This document shows, one piece after another, positions 7,727 to 16,457 of a stretch of DNA of 27,950 nucleotides; position 1 is the stretch's first letter; each line of letters starts with the position of its first letter. Source of the stretch: Deltaproteobacteria bacterium (GTDB lineage: Bacteria; JAEEML01); the NCBI GenBank assembly GCA_016283195.1, contig JAEEML010000125.1, forward strand, positions 1 to 27,950, written 5' to 3'. The position numbers and the translations under genes were made by a program. The notes beneath the pieces were generated by a model. It did no database searches and was not told where the DNA came from. It saw only the letters and a list, made by a program, of their open reading frames with translations.

Positions 7727-9808
7727 CTAACAGCGTGATAATATTGTATAACTTTCCAAAGCAATTAGATGGTTTACCAAATAATCGCTATTATGCCCGC
7801 CGGCAGGCAAGAGCAAAAGTTCTTCCATGCCGTCGCTCTTAGAAAAGGCCAAAACTAAATAACGGCCACATTGGACAGGCTTTTTAAAGAAGGAAAAACG
7901 GTAAGCGGCGCGCAGCACTATATGGCGCTCTTGAGAGACTAAATCCATAACAAAAGGCGCTTTTTTTGCCCGCAAATTTATGCGCAGGGTTTTGGGATAG
8001 TGCTCCTTTAAGTAAGCGGAAAACTTCTCCGGCGTAGCGATAGCCAGGGGCAGCTTTTTAAGCCAGGGCAAGCTAACAATATTTTCCAAATCGGCCTTTG
8101 TAACCTTCTTTTGGTAAGAAGTGCGCACTCCGCCGCCCGTTAAGAGATAGAGACGCGCTCTGCTCCAAGGTACTTCGGCCTTCTGGAGAGTGTTAAAATA
8201 GAGAGCTTTTGTCTTGGTCACCATAGTGAGAAATTCGTGCGCTTTAAGAGATTCGGCCAGTTGCTGGATAGAGAGCTCGGTATATTTATAATTTTTGTCA
8301 AAATCGATTATGGTCACATAAGCTTCGCCGCTTTTTGAGGCAGCAAGGTAATCTTTAAAATGTTTTAACCAATCGGCATAAGCAAACTCATGGTGCCATT
8401 TAATAGCTTTTGGCCAAAAACGCATGGAAAATTCCAAAATAAGAATAGCCCCCAAAAGTATGCCGCCGAAGGCTAAATCGCGGCTTAAGAAGAGCAATTC
8501 GGAGCTATTAAGAGCCCACATAGCCAGGCCAACGGCCACAGTGCTGAAAATGAGGGTAAAGTAATGTTCCTGGCAAAAGGCCCGCATTTGCGCGGCAGCC
8601 AGACGCGAGCGCAGGATAAAGAAAAAGGCGCTCCCCAAAAGCAGGGCGACCATATCTTCGCGCAAAAAGAAATAGCCGATGCCAATAGAAATAATCCAGG
8701 TAACAATGCCCAGTTCATAGCTGATAAAATTAAGGTAGCGCCCCATTTTAGGTTTGGCAAAACCAAAAAGAGAGCTGCCATATTTCTTTAGATCAAAGTA
8801 AAAAAGGTTGGCCCAGGCAATGGAAATATCAAGCAAAGGGATGGTGACAAAAAAGAAGACCGTCCAAAAAAGGGCAATAAAGCCGCCACGATCCATATTA
8901 AAGAAGCTCATAATCAGCAAAGTGCCGACACGCATAGAGACCGAAGCCAGACCACTCAAAAAATAGCTAAAGCGCGGCCCTAATTTGCCGCAATTTTTCA
9001 GGCTTTTTATGGAGGCCACCGGCAGAGTCAGGTGCATATTCAAATTCACTCTTTGCCCGCGGAAGTGGCTGTCCTGCTGCTCAAAAGAGAGGTGCAGGCG
9101 CTCGTAAAGCGGAGCAGCAAAATAAATGGTGAGGACAGCCGAAACAGTAGCGGAGACCAAAGTGGCGTAAATAATGGCGGTTAAATTATAAATGGGCCAC
9201 AGGAGGATGAGAGTCAAAAGCCAAGACACTTCGCCGGCGATAATCGACCAGAGCGGGCGGTAAACTCGGCTAAAGCCATAAACAGCCGAATGAACAGTGC
9301 GGCTTAAAATACTGGCGGCCAGGCGAAAGAGCAGACAAAAGAGATATAAAACGGTGAATTGGCGATCGCTGCCCATATAAAGGGCTTCGCCGCCGATTAA
9401 AATGGCGATGGCTACGGCCAAAATAGCAGTGGCGGTGATTACCGCAAAACTATACCAGGCATTTACCCGCCTCTGGCACCTGGTGAGGCGAAAGAGCTCC
9501 AAATCGCGGCGCACACCGGTGCGGAGTCCTTCCAGCTCGCCCCACCAAAAGGCTTCAAAAAGGCCTATTATGAGCCTTAAAAGCGCCAGCTCCAAAAACT
9601 GATCCTGACGCAATTTATTAAAAAACAAAAATAGTTCCACAAAATGCAAAAAAACGCCAATGCCCTTGGAAGCACCAAAAAGGCGCAGGCGGTACCAAGT
9701 GTAAGAAAGGGTGCGGTGGCCAAATAAAACGTCCTCAACGGTAGGGCGTTTTTCCTGCTCGCGATATAATTTTTTTAGACAGGCGGTTACATTATTAACT
9801 TTGTCCAT
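7727..9808 (-). CDS. Polytopic membrane protein with soluble C-terminal domain, encoded directly after the reverse transcriptase
   Basis: A 693-residue protein not recognised with confidence. Residues 1-40 are soluble and charged. From about 45 to 480 there are roughly ten to twelve hydrophobic segments, such as NAWYSFAVITATAILAVAIA and LLTLILLWPIYNLTAIIYA. Their layout recalls polysaccharide or MATE-type flippases, but no diagnostic motif was found. The last 200 residues are soluble, with strand-rich text such as GEAYVTIIDFDKNYKY and a Lys/Arg-rich part. The ATG follows the reverse-transcriptase stop codon with no gap (TAG then ATG), with AAGGA 8 bases upstream, so translation is probably coupled. 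This physical linkage suggests a joint function. A flippase-like exporter unrelated to reverse transcription is the alternative. Confidence 0.6.
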   Translation of the reverse strand: MDKVNNVTACLKKLYREQEKRPTVEDVLFGHRTLSYTWYRLRLFGASKGIGVFLHFVELFLFFNKLRQDQFLELALLRLIIGLFEAFWWGELEGLRTGVRRDLELFRLTRCQRRVNAWYSFAVITATAILAVAIAILIGGEALYMGSDRQFTVLYLFCLLFRLAASILSRTVHSAVYGFSRVYRPLWSIIAGEVSWLLTLILLWPIYNLTAIIYATLVSATVSAVLTIYFAAPLYERLHLSFEQQDSHFRGQRVNLNMHLTLPVASIKSLKNCGKLGPRFSYFLSGLASVSMRVGTLLIMSFFNMDRGGFIALFWTVFFFVTIPLLDISIAWANLFYFDLKKYGSSLFGFAKPKMGRYLNFISYELGIVTWIISIGIGYFFLREDMVALLLGSAFFFILRSRLAAAQMRAFCQEHYFTLIFSTVAVGLAMWALNSSELLFLSRDLAFGGILLGAILILEFSMRFWPKAIKWHHEFAYADWLKHFKDYLAASKSGEAYVTIIDFDKNYKYTELSIQQLAESLKAHEFLTMVTKTKALYFNTLQKAEVPWSRARLYLLTGGGVRTSYQKKVTKADLENIVSLPWLKKLPLAIATPEKFSAYLKEHYPKTLRINLRAKKAPFVMDLVSQERHIVLRAAYRFSFFKKPVQCGRYLVLAFSKSDGMEELLLLPAGGHNSDYLVNHLIALESYTILSRC

Positions 9809-11149
9809 CTAATTTTTCCTTCGGCAGGAGCGATTGCGCAAAACAACTAAAGAACGATATCCCCAAACCTCACGCACATGGCGGGGCGAATACTTACGCA
9901 TCATGGCCGGGCTACCATTGCCGGTAGCCAGCTTAATCAAAAGACGGGTGAAACGGTAATCCAGCTGCTTTAGCTGCGACCTGTCAGTGACAATGCGGCG
10001 TAAAGCATCGGCATAAGGGTGGCTGTGCTGGCAGGTGGAATTAAGCATGGAGTTTAAATGCCTGGCCAGTATTTTGCCCAGTTCATCGGGCGTAGGTTTT
10101 TCGCGTTGATACATTTTTACAATGTGCTCTAAACGTTCTTTGGCGGCCGCATAAAGCATGCCCATGCGTTTGGGGCGAATCATCACCGTGCCATGAAAAT
10201 CTATGGAAAAGCCCAAAAATTCCACGCGGTTAGCGCCAGGAAAAGCAGGTGAGTCACAAGGGCGGCCGGCACCGTTAAAGTAGATAGAGAGCTGCTTTTT
10301 TTCATTTAATGAAAGGCCAAGTTCATTTAAGCCGCTGGAGATAGTGGCAATGGCCTTTTTGGTGAGCTCCTCTTCAGGACTGATAAAGATAATGTCGTCG
10401 CCGTAACGGGCATAAAAGGTATCGGGCATAGCGGAGAGTGCGGCATCTAAGTGCGAAAGATAGAGGTTGGCAACGGCATTGGCCACCGGCGAACCGGTGG
10501 GAATTCCCTGCTCCATGCGCCCTTCCCGGCCGTTTATATCAATAATAACCGGGCGAATACTCTCCCGAAAAACCTGCCAAAGCTCCTGATGACTCTCCAC
10601 TTCACCGGGTCCCAGAAGAGTCTTAAGCCACTGCCAAATGGGCGCTCCGTCATATACGGGAATGGAATCAAAATAGGCCGAAATATCGGTGCGCACCAAA
10701 TAAAGACCGCGCTGTTTGGGATCGGTAACTTTTTTACGATAAGCGCGCACATATCTGGCAAGAGCCTGCACCGCCCCGACATAAGAATAGCCGTCACGGT
10801 AAGAATAAACATTGGGCACCAGCGTTTTGGCTGTGTACATATTAAGTATGGCGGTTATCGCCAGGTGCACTATGCGATCCACCGGCTTAAATTGGTAAAC
10901 CGTGCGCTCTTTTTCATGGGTTACAATGCGAATGGCAACGCCAGGAGAAAAATTATAATCGCCGGCAGTAATATCTTTGGCAATAGCTTTACACAGGCGC
11001 TTTTCGGCAAAACGCATGCTAGTAATGGTGCAACCCTCCTGTTGCCTGGCTTCTGGGGTGTGGCGCCAAGCCGGGCTCTCGGCCACATGCAAAAGCGCCT
11101 GACGATAAATATCGCTTCCCTTAAGCAATTTCACCCACTCTATTGCCAT
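9809..11149 (-). CDS. Reverse transcriptase of unassigned group
   Basis: A 446-residue RNA-directed DNA polymerase with all core motifs: the YRDGYSYVGAVQAL region (about 117-130), motif A RTDISAYFDSI with D155, motif B QGIPTGSPVANAVANLYL (214-231), motif C YARYGDDIIFIS with the catalytic YGDD at 249-252, and motif E VEFLGFSID (309-317). The catalytic Asp residues are intact. After the thumb (about 320-446) there is no maturase, HNH, Cas1 or protease domain. Motif B differs from retron (QGAPTSP) and DGR versions, and no group II intron structure surrounds it. The gene sits inside an operon, 28 bases after the 205-aa gene and abutting the membrane-protein gene, so no adjacent non-coding RNA fits. 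It may be one of the 'unknown group' or abortive-infection-like reverse transcriptases. Confidence 0.85.
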   Translation of the reverse strand: MAIEWVKLLKGSDIYRQALLHVAESPAWRHTPEARQQEGCTITSMRFAEKRLCKAIAKDITAGDYNFSPGVAIRIVTHEKERTVYQFKPVDRIVHLAITAILNMYTAKTLVPNVYSYRDGYSYVGAVQALARYVRAYRKKVTDPKQRGLYLVRTDISAYFDSIPVYDGAPIWQWLKTLLGPGEVESHQELWQVFRESIRPVIIDINGREGRMEQGIPTGSPVANAVANLYLSHLDAALSAMPDTFYARYGDDIIFISPEEELTKKAIATISSGLNELGLSLNEKKQLSIYFNGAGRPCDSPAFPGANRVEFLGFSIDFHGTVMIRPKRMGMLYAAAKERLEHIVKMYQREKPTPDELGKILARHLNSMLNSTCQHSHPYADALRRIVTDRSQLKQLDYRFTRLLIKLATGNGSPAMMRKYSPRHVREVWGYRSLVVLRNRSCRRKN

Positions 11150-11177
11150 AAGAGTACCTGTTTTTTCAAAAAGAGGC

Positions 11178-11795
11178 TCATTTGATCGGCACAGCTTTTA
11201 TTTGCACTTTGCCGTTTTCTACAGCCACCCGAAACTTCACATCGCGACAGGCATATTTGCTCTTAAGCAAAGTTTGCTGCTTGGTAAGGGCTCCGGCAAG
11301 AGCCTCATAAGAGAGATTAGTATTTTGCCCCATCCCGGCCAAAGCGTTTTTATATTCGTTATATATATATTCCAAAGGCCTTCCGGCCTGAGCGGCCGGC
11401 GAAGTAGCCGGCGGGGCTATAGCCTGGGAAGATTGCGCATTTTGGGTCTCTTGCGCCTTTGGAGCTTGGGCAGCTTGCGGGGCTTGCGGCTTATTGGTGC
11501 TGGCGGTTATCTTGGCAGCACGCAGACGATCGCGCTTATAAGTGCCTTCTTCAATCTGGCGCATTATGCGATTCCAATAACCAAGGTAACTATTAAATTT
11601 TGCTACTAAATTATTGCGTTGAAAGCGCAGAGCGGTATTGGAAATCTGCTCTACTGTAGCCGCCCGCACCTTTTTGCTCACCGCTTCGAATTCATCAAGC
11701 GGAGCCAGGCGCTCAAGGCCCATAAAATATTGCTCATAAGCAAATTTAAGATGGGCTATATCACTTTCCAGTTCTTTCAGTTGTGCGTCATTCAT
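11178..11795 (-). CDS. MXAN_5187 C-terminal-domain-like protein
   Basis: A 205-residue protein in two parts. Residues 1-95 are helical and charged, with the stretch NTALRFQRNNLVAKFNSYLG followed by YWNRIMRQIEEGTYKRD. Residues 96-140 are a low-complexity Ala/Gln/Pro linker. Residues 140-205 are a small domain (LEYIYNEYKNAL... VKFRVAVENGKVQIKAVP). From memory this is the pattern of a conserved myxobacterial domain named after MXAN_5187; I hold that with moderate confidence. Its molecular function is unknown to me. There is no signal peptide, so it is probably cytoplasmic. It lies 30 bases after the 866-aa lipoprotein gene and 28 bases before the reverse transcriptase, on one likely transcript. 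The ATG has no strong ribosome site. Confidence 0.65.
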   Translation of the reverse strand: MNDAQLKELESDIAHLKFAYEQYFMGLERLAPLDEFEAVSKKVRAATVEQISNTALRFQRNNLVAKFNSYLGYWNRIMRQIEEGTYKRDRLRAAKITASTNKPQAPQAAQAPKAQETQNAQSSQAIAPPATSPAAQAGRPLEYIYNEYKNALAGMGQNTNLSYEALAGALTKQQTLLKSKYACRDVKFRVAVENGKVQIKAVPIK

Positions 11796-11825
11796 CTGGG
11801 TATTTTGCTATATTCTTTATTTTTT

Positions 11826-14426
11826 TTAACAAGATACGCTTTTTTTGCGCCACAAAAGCCCAAGCGCTAGGAACACGAGAAGAGCCACATTGGCGCCGCC
11901 GGCGGCATTGCAACCAGCGCCCCCGGCAGTCTTCTCGGTTAAAATAGGCTTGCCTAAATTAGTAGAAAGAACAACTTCCTCTTTATTAAAGACTTTTAGC
12001 GGAGAAATATTGCCGGCTTCATCGCTGGCAACTACTTCAAGAGCGCCGCCCATGGTTACCACTTTGGCCGAGAGATCCGCAAAAGCGCTGATATCTTGCC
12101 AGGAAGTCTGGTGCGTACCATCATTATAGCGCACTTTTAAGCTCAATTTGTCGGCAGCGCTGCCCATATCCTCAGCCCAAATGTGCAAAACATCATTCTG
12201 AATAGCGCTAAAGACCGCCGGGCGCACGTTATCAACCAGGATGCTCAAATTATCCAAAGCAAACTCCCTGGCACTGCCGGGAATACGAGCCACCACTGCA
12301 ATATTGTGGCGCCCGGGCAAGCGCAAAAGGCCGCTTTTAATGAGCATTTTGCCATTTTCGGCCGGCCGGCGGTAAGAGAGCCATGGGCCGTTATCAACCC
12401 GGAAGCGATATTCATAACCTGGGGTGGTCATAAGAGCCAGAGTGCCGCTGGTTTTACCGGCGAGTTCAAAGCCGTAAATGTTCTGCTCTTCACTAAGGGC
12501 TTTTATAAGGCCGTTATCGGCCGCCGGCCGCACCGCCGCCGGAGCGGAAGCATTGGGCAGAGCGCCGCCGTGGCCGGCTCTATAGCAAGCTAAGTCCTTA
12601 TTATTATTTAAATCTTCCTCAGCACAGAAAGTGGCATAAATAGCCAGATAGTGGCCTGGCAAATCGGGATTTGGTTCGGCTGGTTCGCGGCGAATATCAT
12701 TAAAGAAGAGATCAACATGCTCGCCAAAAAGCGCCGAAAGTCCCTCGGTAATATTCACGTTAAAATTGAAATTATTGCTTAAAATCGAGCCTAAGAGCAT
12801 ATCGAGGAGACTCTCCAAAAGCTCATCCAATTTGGCATGCGGGGCCAAATCATTAAAGACAGTCACAAAATTCTTAATGGCCAGGTCATCAACCATAACT
12901 CCAAGCTGAGCATCGTTGGTGGAAGCCACAGTAAGTCCGGCATGAATATCCATAAGGAGTGTAAACATACGGGCATAGCGATTCTCGGTAAAGAGGAAGA
13001 AAGAAAGTTCCAGCTGATTAAAGCTAATAGAAACGATGCTGTCATTTTTTACGGCCCCGGTAGCTTCATCAACAATCTGTTTACCGGTACCCATTTCCAC
13101 TACCGGAGCACTGGAAGGTCTTAAAGAAATGATAACCGGAGCATTAGAAGGCGCAAGATAAGAGAGTTCAGGGGCCAAAGTGGCAAAAAGGCCGACTGTC
13201 GGCGAAAAGACACCGCCAACCAGTGCGGAAAGAGAATCGGTATCCATTTTCACACAAAGAGCGCCGCTTCTAATGAGGCCAAAAAAGAGCTGGGCCAGTG
13301 AATCTTGCGACAAAGTTAAAAGAGCATCGTAATTTTCCGGATGCTGGTAACCATCCTGGCCGATAATGGTCACTACGCCGTTATAATCGGGCAAAGTAGT
13401 GTGCATGGCCCCATAAACCGGTGGCTCGATATCGGCAATGCAATTGGATTTTTCCGCGCCGAAAGCGGCATCAAGAACCACACTTAAACCGGCACTGCTG
13501 GCATTATTGCCGCTCTGAGTAATACGCAGAGGGTTCCTATTTGGCGCCACATGGAGACCAAAAGTTTCGGGATAGGCCCACATTTTGTCTAAACCATCTA
13601 TTTTAGCCATACCAGCAATCATTTCCGGCAGGCTAAAGCCGTAAATATATTCCACCGGTACTTCGCCCATAGCTTCGTTAATTTTGTCACTGGCCAGTTC
13701 GATAAGTTTTGGCATAAAGAGATCTTTAAAAATGTCGGCGCCGCTTAAAATAACATTACCGGCCACCAAAGCTACCCGCAAAGCACCGCAAGCCGCCCCG
13801 TTGCCATCAACGGAACCTCTGATACTATTAATGCCCAAATTAAGGGTACTGGCGGTATCATTTATATTGAGATCCAAAATTTTAAGACCGGCAGAACCGG
13901 TTTTAACGCCAATATCAATAGCTAAAACAATACTGTCAACATGGGCTAATGGGCCGTTATCGGTGCCGTGAATAATGCAGTCACTGACATTTAAGTTGGC
14001 ATATAAATCCATATCGTTAAGAGTAACATTTAAGCTGGCTGGGTAATCACCATTGCCGTCCGCAAAAGCAACGGTTGTATTGCTATCAAGTTTGGTAATA
14101 TCCAGATCGAAAGTACCGCTAAAACTACCGGAATTAACTACAAAACGGGCTAATTTTTTTCCGTTTTCTTCTACTACCTGGCCGGCAGCACTGCCTAAAA
14201 GCTCACCCATGTGGCCGGTAAAAAATTCCAAAAGGCTGTTGGAAATGCGCACGCGCAAAATATCATCCCGCATGGCGCCGCCCTTGGGAGCGGGATCGGG
14301 ATATTCGTAATCCGCAACTTGGCCGGGAAAAGCACAGCCGGCGGAATCGCCGCCACAGGCAAGAGGCAAGGCAGTAAGAGCCATCAGGGAAAGATGCATG
14401 ATTTTCGAAGAAAGCACTCTATTCAT
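11826..14426 (-). CDS. Large lipoprotein with a MYXO-CTERM-like C-terminal tail
   Basis: An 866-residue exported protein of unknown function. The ATG at 14426 lies 8 bases from AGGAG; the GTG immediately upstream is possible. Residues 1-23 are a signal peptide ending LPLAC, so Cys24 is a likely lipidation site. The body is strand-rich with alternating hydrophobic residues and Asn/Asp-rich loops, including LDLDIT-like and DVNITEGLSALF-like segments; I cannot name a domain. The end matches the MYXO-CTERM tripartite plan: Gly/Ala-rich with an invariant-looking Cys (GGAGCNAAGGA), a hydrophobic helix (NVALLVFLALGLLW) and a basic end (RKK). Such tails are cleaved and used for surface anchoring in myxobacteria. 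It is the first gene of the four-gene operon that includes the reverse transcriptase. Confidence 0.75.
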   Translation of the reverse strand: MNRVLSSKIMHLSLMALTALPLACGGDSAGCAFPGQVADYEYPDPAPKGGAMRDDILRVRISNSLLEFFTGHMGELLGSAAGQVVEENGKKLARFVVNSGSFSGTFDLDITKLDSNTTVAFADGNGDYPASLNVTLNDMDLYANLNVSDCIIHGTDNGPLAHVDSIVLAIDIGVKTGSAGLKILDLNINDTASTLNLGINSIRGSVDGNGAACGALRVALVAGNVILSGADIFKDLFMPKLIELASDKINEAMGEVPVEYIYGFSLPEMIAGMAKIDGLDKMWAYPETFGLHVAPNRNPLRITQSGNNASSAGLSVVLDAAFGAEKSNCIADIEPPVYGAMHTTLPDYNGVVTIIGQDGYQHPENYDALLTLSQDSLAQLFFGLIRSGALCVKMDTDSLSALVGGVFSPTVGLFATLAPELSYLAPSNAPVIISLRPSSAPVVEMGTGKQIVDEATGAVKNDSIVSISFNQLELSFFLFTENRYARMFTLLMDIHAGLTVASTNDAQLGVMVDDLAIKNFVTVFNDLAPHAKLDELLESLLDMLLGSILSNNFNFNVNITEGLSALFGEHVDLFFNDIRREPAEPNPDLPGHYLAIYATFCAEEDLNNNKDLACYRAGHGGALPNASAPAAVRPAADNGLIKALSEEQNIYGFELAGKTSGTLALMTTPGYEYRFRVDNGPWLSYRRPAENGKMLIKSGLLRLPGRHNIAVVARIPGSAREFALDNLSILVDNVRPAVFSAIQNDVLHIWAEDMGSAADKLSLKVRYNDGTHQTSWQDISAFADLSAKVVTMGGALEVVASDEAGNISPLKVFNKEEVVLSTNLGKPILTEKTAGGAGCNAAGGANVALLVFLALGLLWRKKSVSC

Positions 14427-14538
14427 CACTTTTGCTCCTAAATAAGAGTCGCCCCAAAGCGGGCGGCGCTTATTCTAGCACAAAAGGCATAAAAATAACT
14501 AGTATGCAATTTTTCAACTTCCACTATTCCAACTTGCC

Positions 14539-14568
14539 TTGAAAGTGTGCTAAGGAGTCTTGCATTAT
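14539..14568 (+). promoter_or_regulatory. Possible sigma70 promoter of the ferritin-like gene
   Basis: TTGAAA (14539-14544) and CATTAT (14563-14568) are separated by 18 bases. The start codon at 14689 implies a leader of roughly 115 bases, which contains the hairpins described separately. Confidence 0.35.
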
Positions 14569-14569
14569 T

Positions 14570-14668
14570 GCCAACTGGTATGGTGCCTGTTGGCGCTTTA
14601 ACCAGCCGTCGGCGTGAGAGGTGCGCCAAAGCGGCAAATGTGGAGTTTAGAATGGCCCTATGGGGCCA
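14570..14668 (+). promoter_or_regulatory. Structured leader of the ferritin-like gene with competing hairpins
   Basis: GTTGGC (14589-14594) can pair with GCCAAC upstream (14570-14575). The overlapping TTGGCGC (14590-14596) can instead pair with GCGCCAA downstream (14623-14629). The two pairings exclude each other. A third hairpin, TGGCCC-TATG-GGGCCA (14653-14668), sits just before the AGGAGG ribosome site. This could be an attenuator or a ligand- or protein-responsive leader; no known riboswitch class is recognised. Confidence 0.35.
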
Positions 14669-14688
14669 ACCCGTTCAGGAGGAAAAGA

Positions 14689-15144
14689 ATGCAGGAGATT
14701 TCCCTACGGCAGGTCATTGAGTACGCCATTGCAATAGAAGAAGAAGGCTATCGCTTCTATCGCCGGGCTATGCGTGTGTCGTCTAATGGGGATTTGCAAC
14801 AATTGGCTGAAAGCTTTGCCACAGATGAGCTTAATCAGGCCAATCGTTTTAGAACCGCTCTGGGTACCAAAAGTATAAAAGCGGCCGATTTAGACCGCGT
14901 TTTATCGCTAGATGATGCCTTGATGCCGGAGCTCACCCGCTCAGATTTGGTGCGCAAAGATGAATTTGACAAAGACATTTTAAAAGATGCCATCGACCGG
15001 GAAGAAACCACCCAAAAACTCTACACCTTTTTGGCCGGGGTTAGTGATTTAAACGCCGCGATTAAAACCATCTGTGAGGAATTTATCGAGCAGGAAGGTG
15101 GGCACCTGTCCCAGTTAAAAGCCGCCCTGGCCGCTATAGCTTAA
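14689..15144 (+). CDS. Ferritin-like / rubrerythrin-like four-helix protein
   Basis: A 151-residue helical protein. The ATG at 14689 follows AGGAGG closely; a GTG at 14614 would put the leader hairpins inside the gene. The layout is that of the rubrerythrin/ferritin-like family: helix 1 AIAIEEEGYRFYRRAM (Glu ligand), helix 2 LAESFATDELNQANRF, helix 3 DAIDREETTQKLYTFL (Glu ligand) and helix 4 EEFIEQEGGHLSQLK (ExxxxH). The usual ExxH of helix 2 is replaced by DELNQ, so one His ligand appears to be lost and diiron chemistry may be altered. No rubredoxin domain is present. It lies 35 bases before the NTT-like carrier gene, probably in one operon. Confidence 0.65.
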   Translation: MQEISLRQVIEYAIAIEEEGYRFYRRAMRVSSNGDLQQLAESFATDELNQANRFRTALGTKSIKAADLDRVLSLDDALMPELTRSDLVRKDEFDKDILKDAIDREETTQKLYTFLAGVSDLNAAIKTICEEFIEQEGGHLSQLKAALAAIA

Positions 15145-15179
15145 TTACATATTTTCTAAAACCTGCTGCGAGGTAACAA

Positions 15180-16457
15180 GTGGATAAAATCAGCCATTTA
15201 TGGCGTCTTATTGTTGCCGATATTCCCCGCGAGCAATATAAGGCCATCTTTTCTATCTGTCTGGTGGATTACTTTTTGATGATGGGCTATTCCATCAATC
15301 GCCCCATCTCACAATCCATATTTTTGAGCGCTTTTACGGAAAAAGGGCTGCCCTACGCCTGGCTCTTTGTGGCCATAGTCTGCGCCGCCGCCGTAGCCAT
15401 TTTAAACAAATTACTCAATAAATTCGATATTATCCGTCTCTATAGCGCCAGCGCCGCGCTCACGGCCCTCACTATGGCGCTCATCACCGCCGGCCACTAT
15501 TTTCCCCAGGAAAGCTTCATCTATAAAGCGAGTGCCTTTTTGAGCTTTGCCCTAAAAGATATTTATGTGGTCATTCTTTTGGAGCAGGTGTGGAGCTATT
15601 GCAACCTTATTTTTAATAATAAAAGCGCCGCCAAATTATACGGCTTTTTTACCGCCATCGGCACCATCGGCTCACTTTGCGGCAATTTGGCAGTGAGCCA
15701 GCTGTCCCAGGTATTGGGCTCCAGTAATCTGCTCTGGGGCGCCTCTATCGGCATTGGCCTTTCGGCTTATCTCTTTTTGGCCCGCGAGCGCGGCGCGGAA
15801 AAGCGTCTCACCGGCGGCGGCACCAAGCTGGAGCGCACCGAGCACGGCGGCACAGCTATTCTGTTTAAGTCCAAATATCTCTTTTTTATGGCTCTTTTGG
15901 TGCTCTTTATGCAGCTGGTCATCAATCTTTTGGATTTCCAATTTAACGGCCTGGTGAAAAATGTCATCCCGGCTGAAGATGCCCGCTCCAGCTTTTTTGG
16001 CTATTTTTATATGTCCATCAACGGCTTGGCGCTCTTAATCCAAATAGTTCTCGCCCCCATTATGCTCAAAAAGCTGGGCGCGATGAAATCGCTCTGGCTG
16101 GCACCTATTTTACTCACTGTAGCAGCCATTGCCATCATCGCCATGCCTATGCTCACCATTGTGGCCGGAGCTATGGTGCTCGCCAAGGGGCTGGATTATT
16201 CGCTAACAAGAGCCGCCAAAGAAATGCTCTATCTGCCTCTTACTTTTGAAGAAAAGTACAAAGCCAAAGCAGTTATTGATATGTTTATTTACAGAACAGC
16301 CAAAGGAGTGGCCTCCGGGCTGCTTATCCTCTTGCCCTTTATTACCGGTAGCGTCGCGCTATTTAGCGGAATTTTAACGCTTATTTCTCTTGGTGGCTGG
16401 TTTGGCGCGCTGATTGGCCTCAAAGTTACGGAGCCGAAGCCTCTGGATGCAGCATAA
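15180..16457 (+). CDS. ATP/ADP-translocase-like (NTT family) membrane carrier
   Basis: A 425-residue carrier with about twelve hydrophobic segments. It starts at GTG 15180 with GAGGT 6 bases upstream. Segments such as LPYAWLFVAIVCAAAVAILN and the middle loop KLYGFFTAIGTIGSLCGNLA resemble non-organellar members of the NTT/TLC nucleotide carrier family (a branch of the major facilitator superfamily). It is similar in plan to the N-terminal half of the 957-aa protein encoded at 17560, and both share the KAxxxxDxFxY/G-x-x-K-x-A block after the tenth segment (KAVIDMFIYRTAKGVASG here). The substrate cannot be read from sequence; nucleotide exchange is known only for some family members. Its 3' end overlaps the opposite-strand lipoprotein gene by 32 bases. 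Confidence 0.65.
   Translation: MDKISHLWRLIVADIPREQYKAIFSICLVDYFLMMGYSINRPISQSIFLSAFTEKGLPYAWLFVAIVCAAAVAILNKLLNKFDIIRLYSASAALTALTMALITAGHYFPQESFIYKASAFLSFALKDIYVVILLEQVWSYCNLIFNNKSAAKLYGFFTAIGTIGSLCGNLAVSQLSQVLGSSNLLWGASIGIGLSAYLFLARERGAEKRLTGGGTKLERTEHGGTAILFKSKYLFFMALLVLFMQLVINLLDFQFNGLVKNVIPAEDARSSFFGYFYMSINGLALLIQIVLAPIMLKKLGAMKSLWLAPILLTVAAIAIIAMPMLTIVAGAMVLAKGLDYSLTRAAKEMLYLPLTFEEKYKAKAVIDMFIYRTAKGVASGLLILLPFITGSVALFSGILTLISLGGWFGALIGLKVTEPKPLDAA

Noticed and set aside
9809-11149. Group II intron-encoded protein
   Set aside because: No maturase or endonuclease domain follows the thumb, and the flanks are coding genes with no intron 5' GUGYG or domain V structure.
14614-14688. N-terminal extension of the ferritin-like protein from GTG 14614
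   Set aside because: The extension spans a hairpin, has a composition unlike the family and ignores the strong AGGAGG site before ATG 14689.
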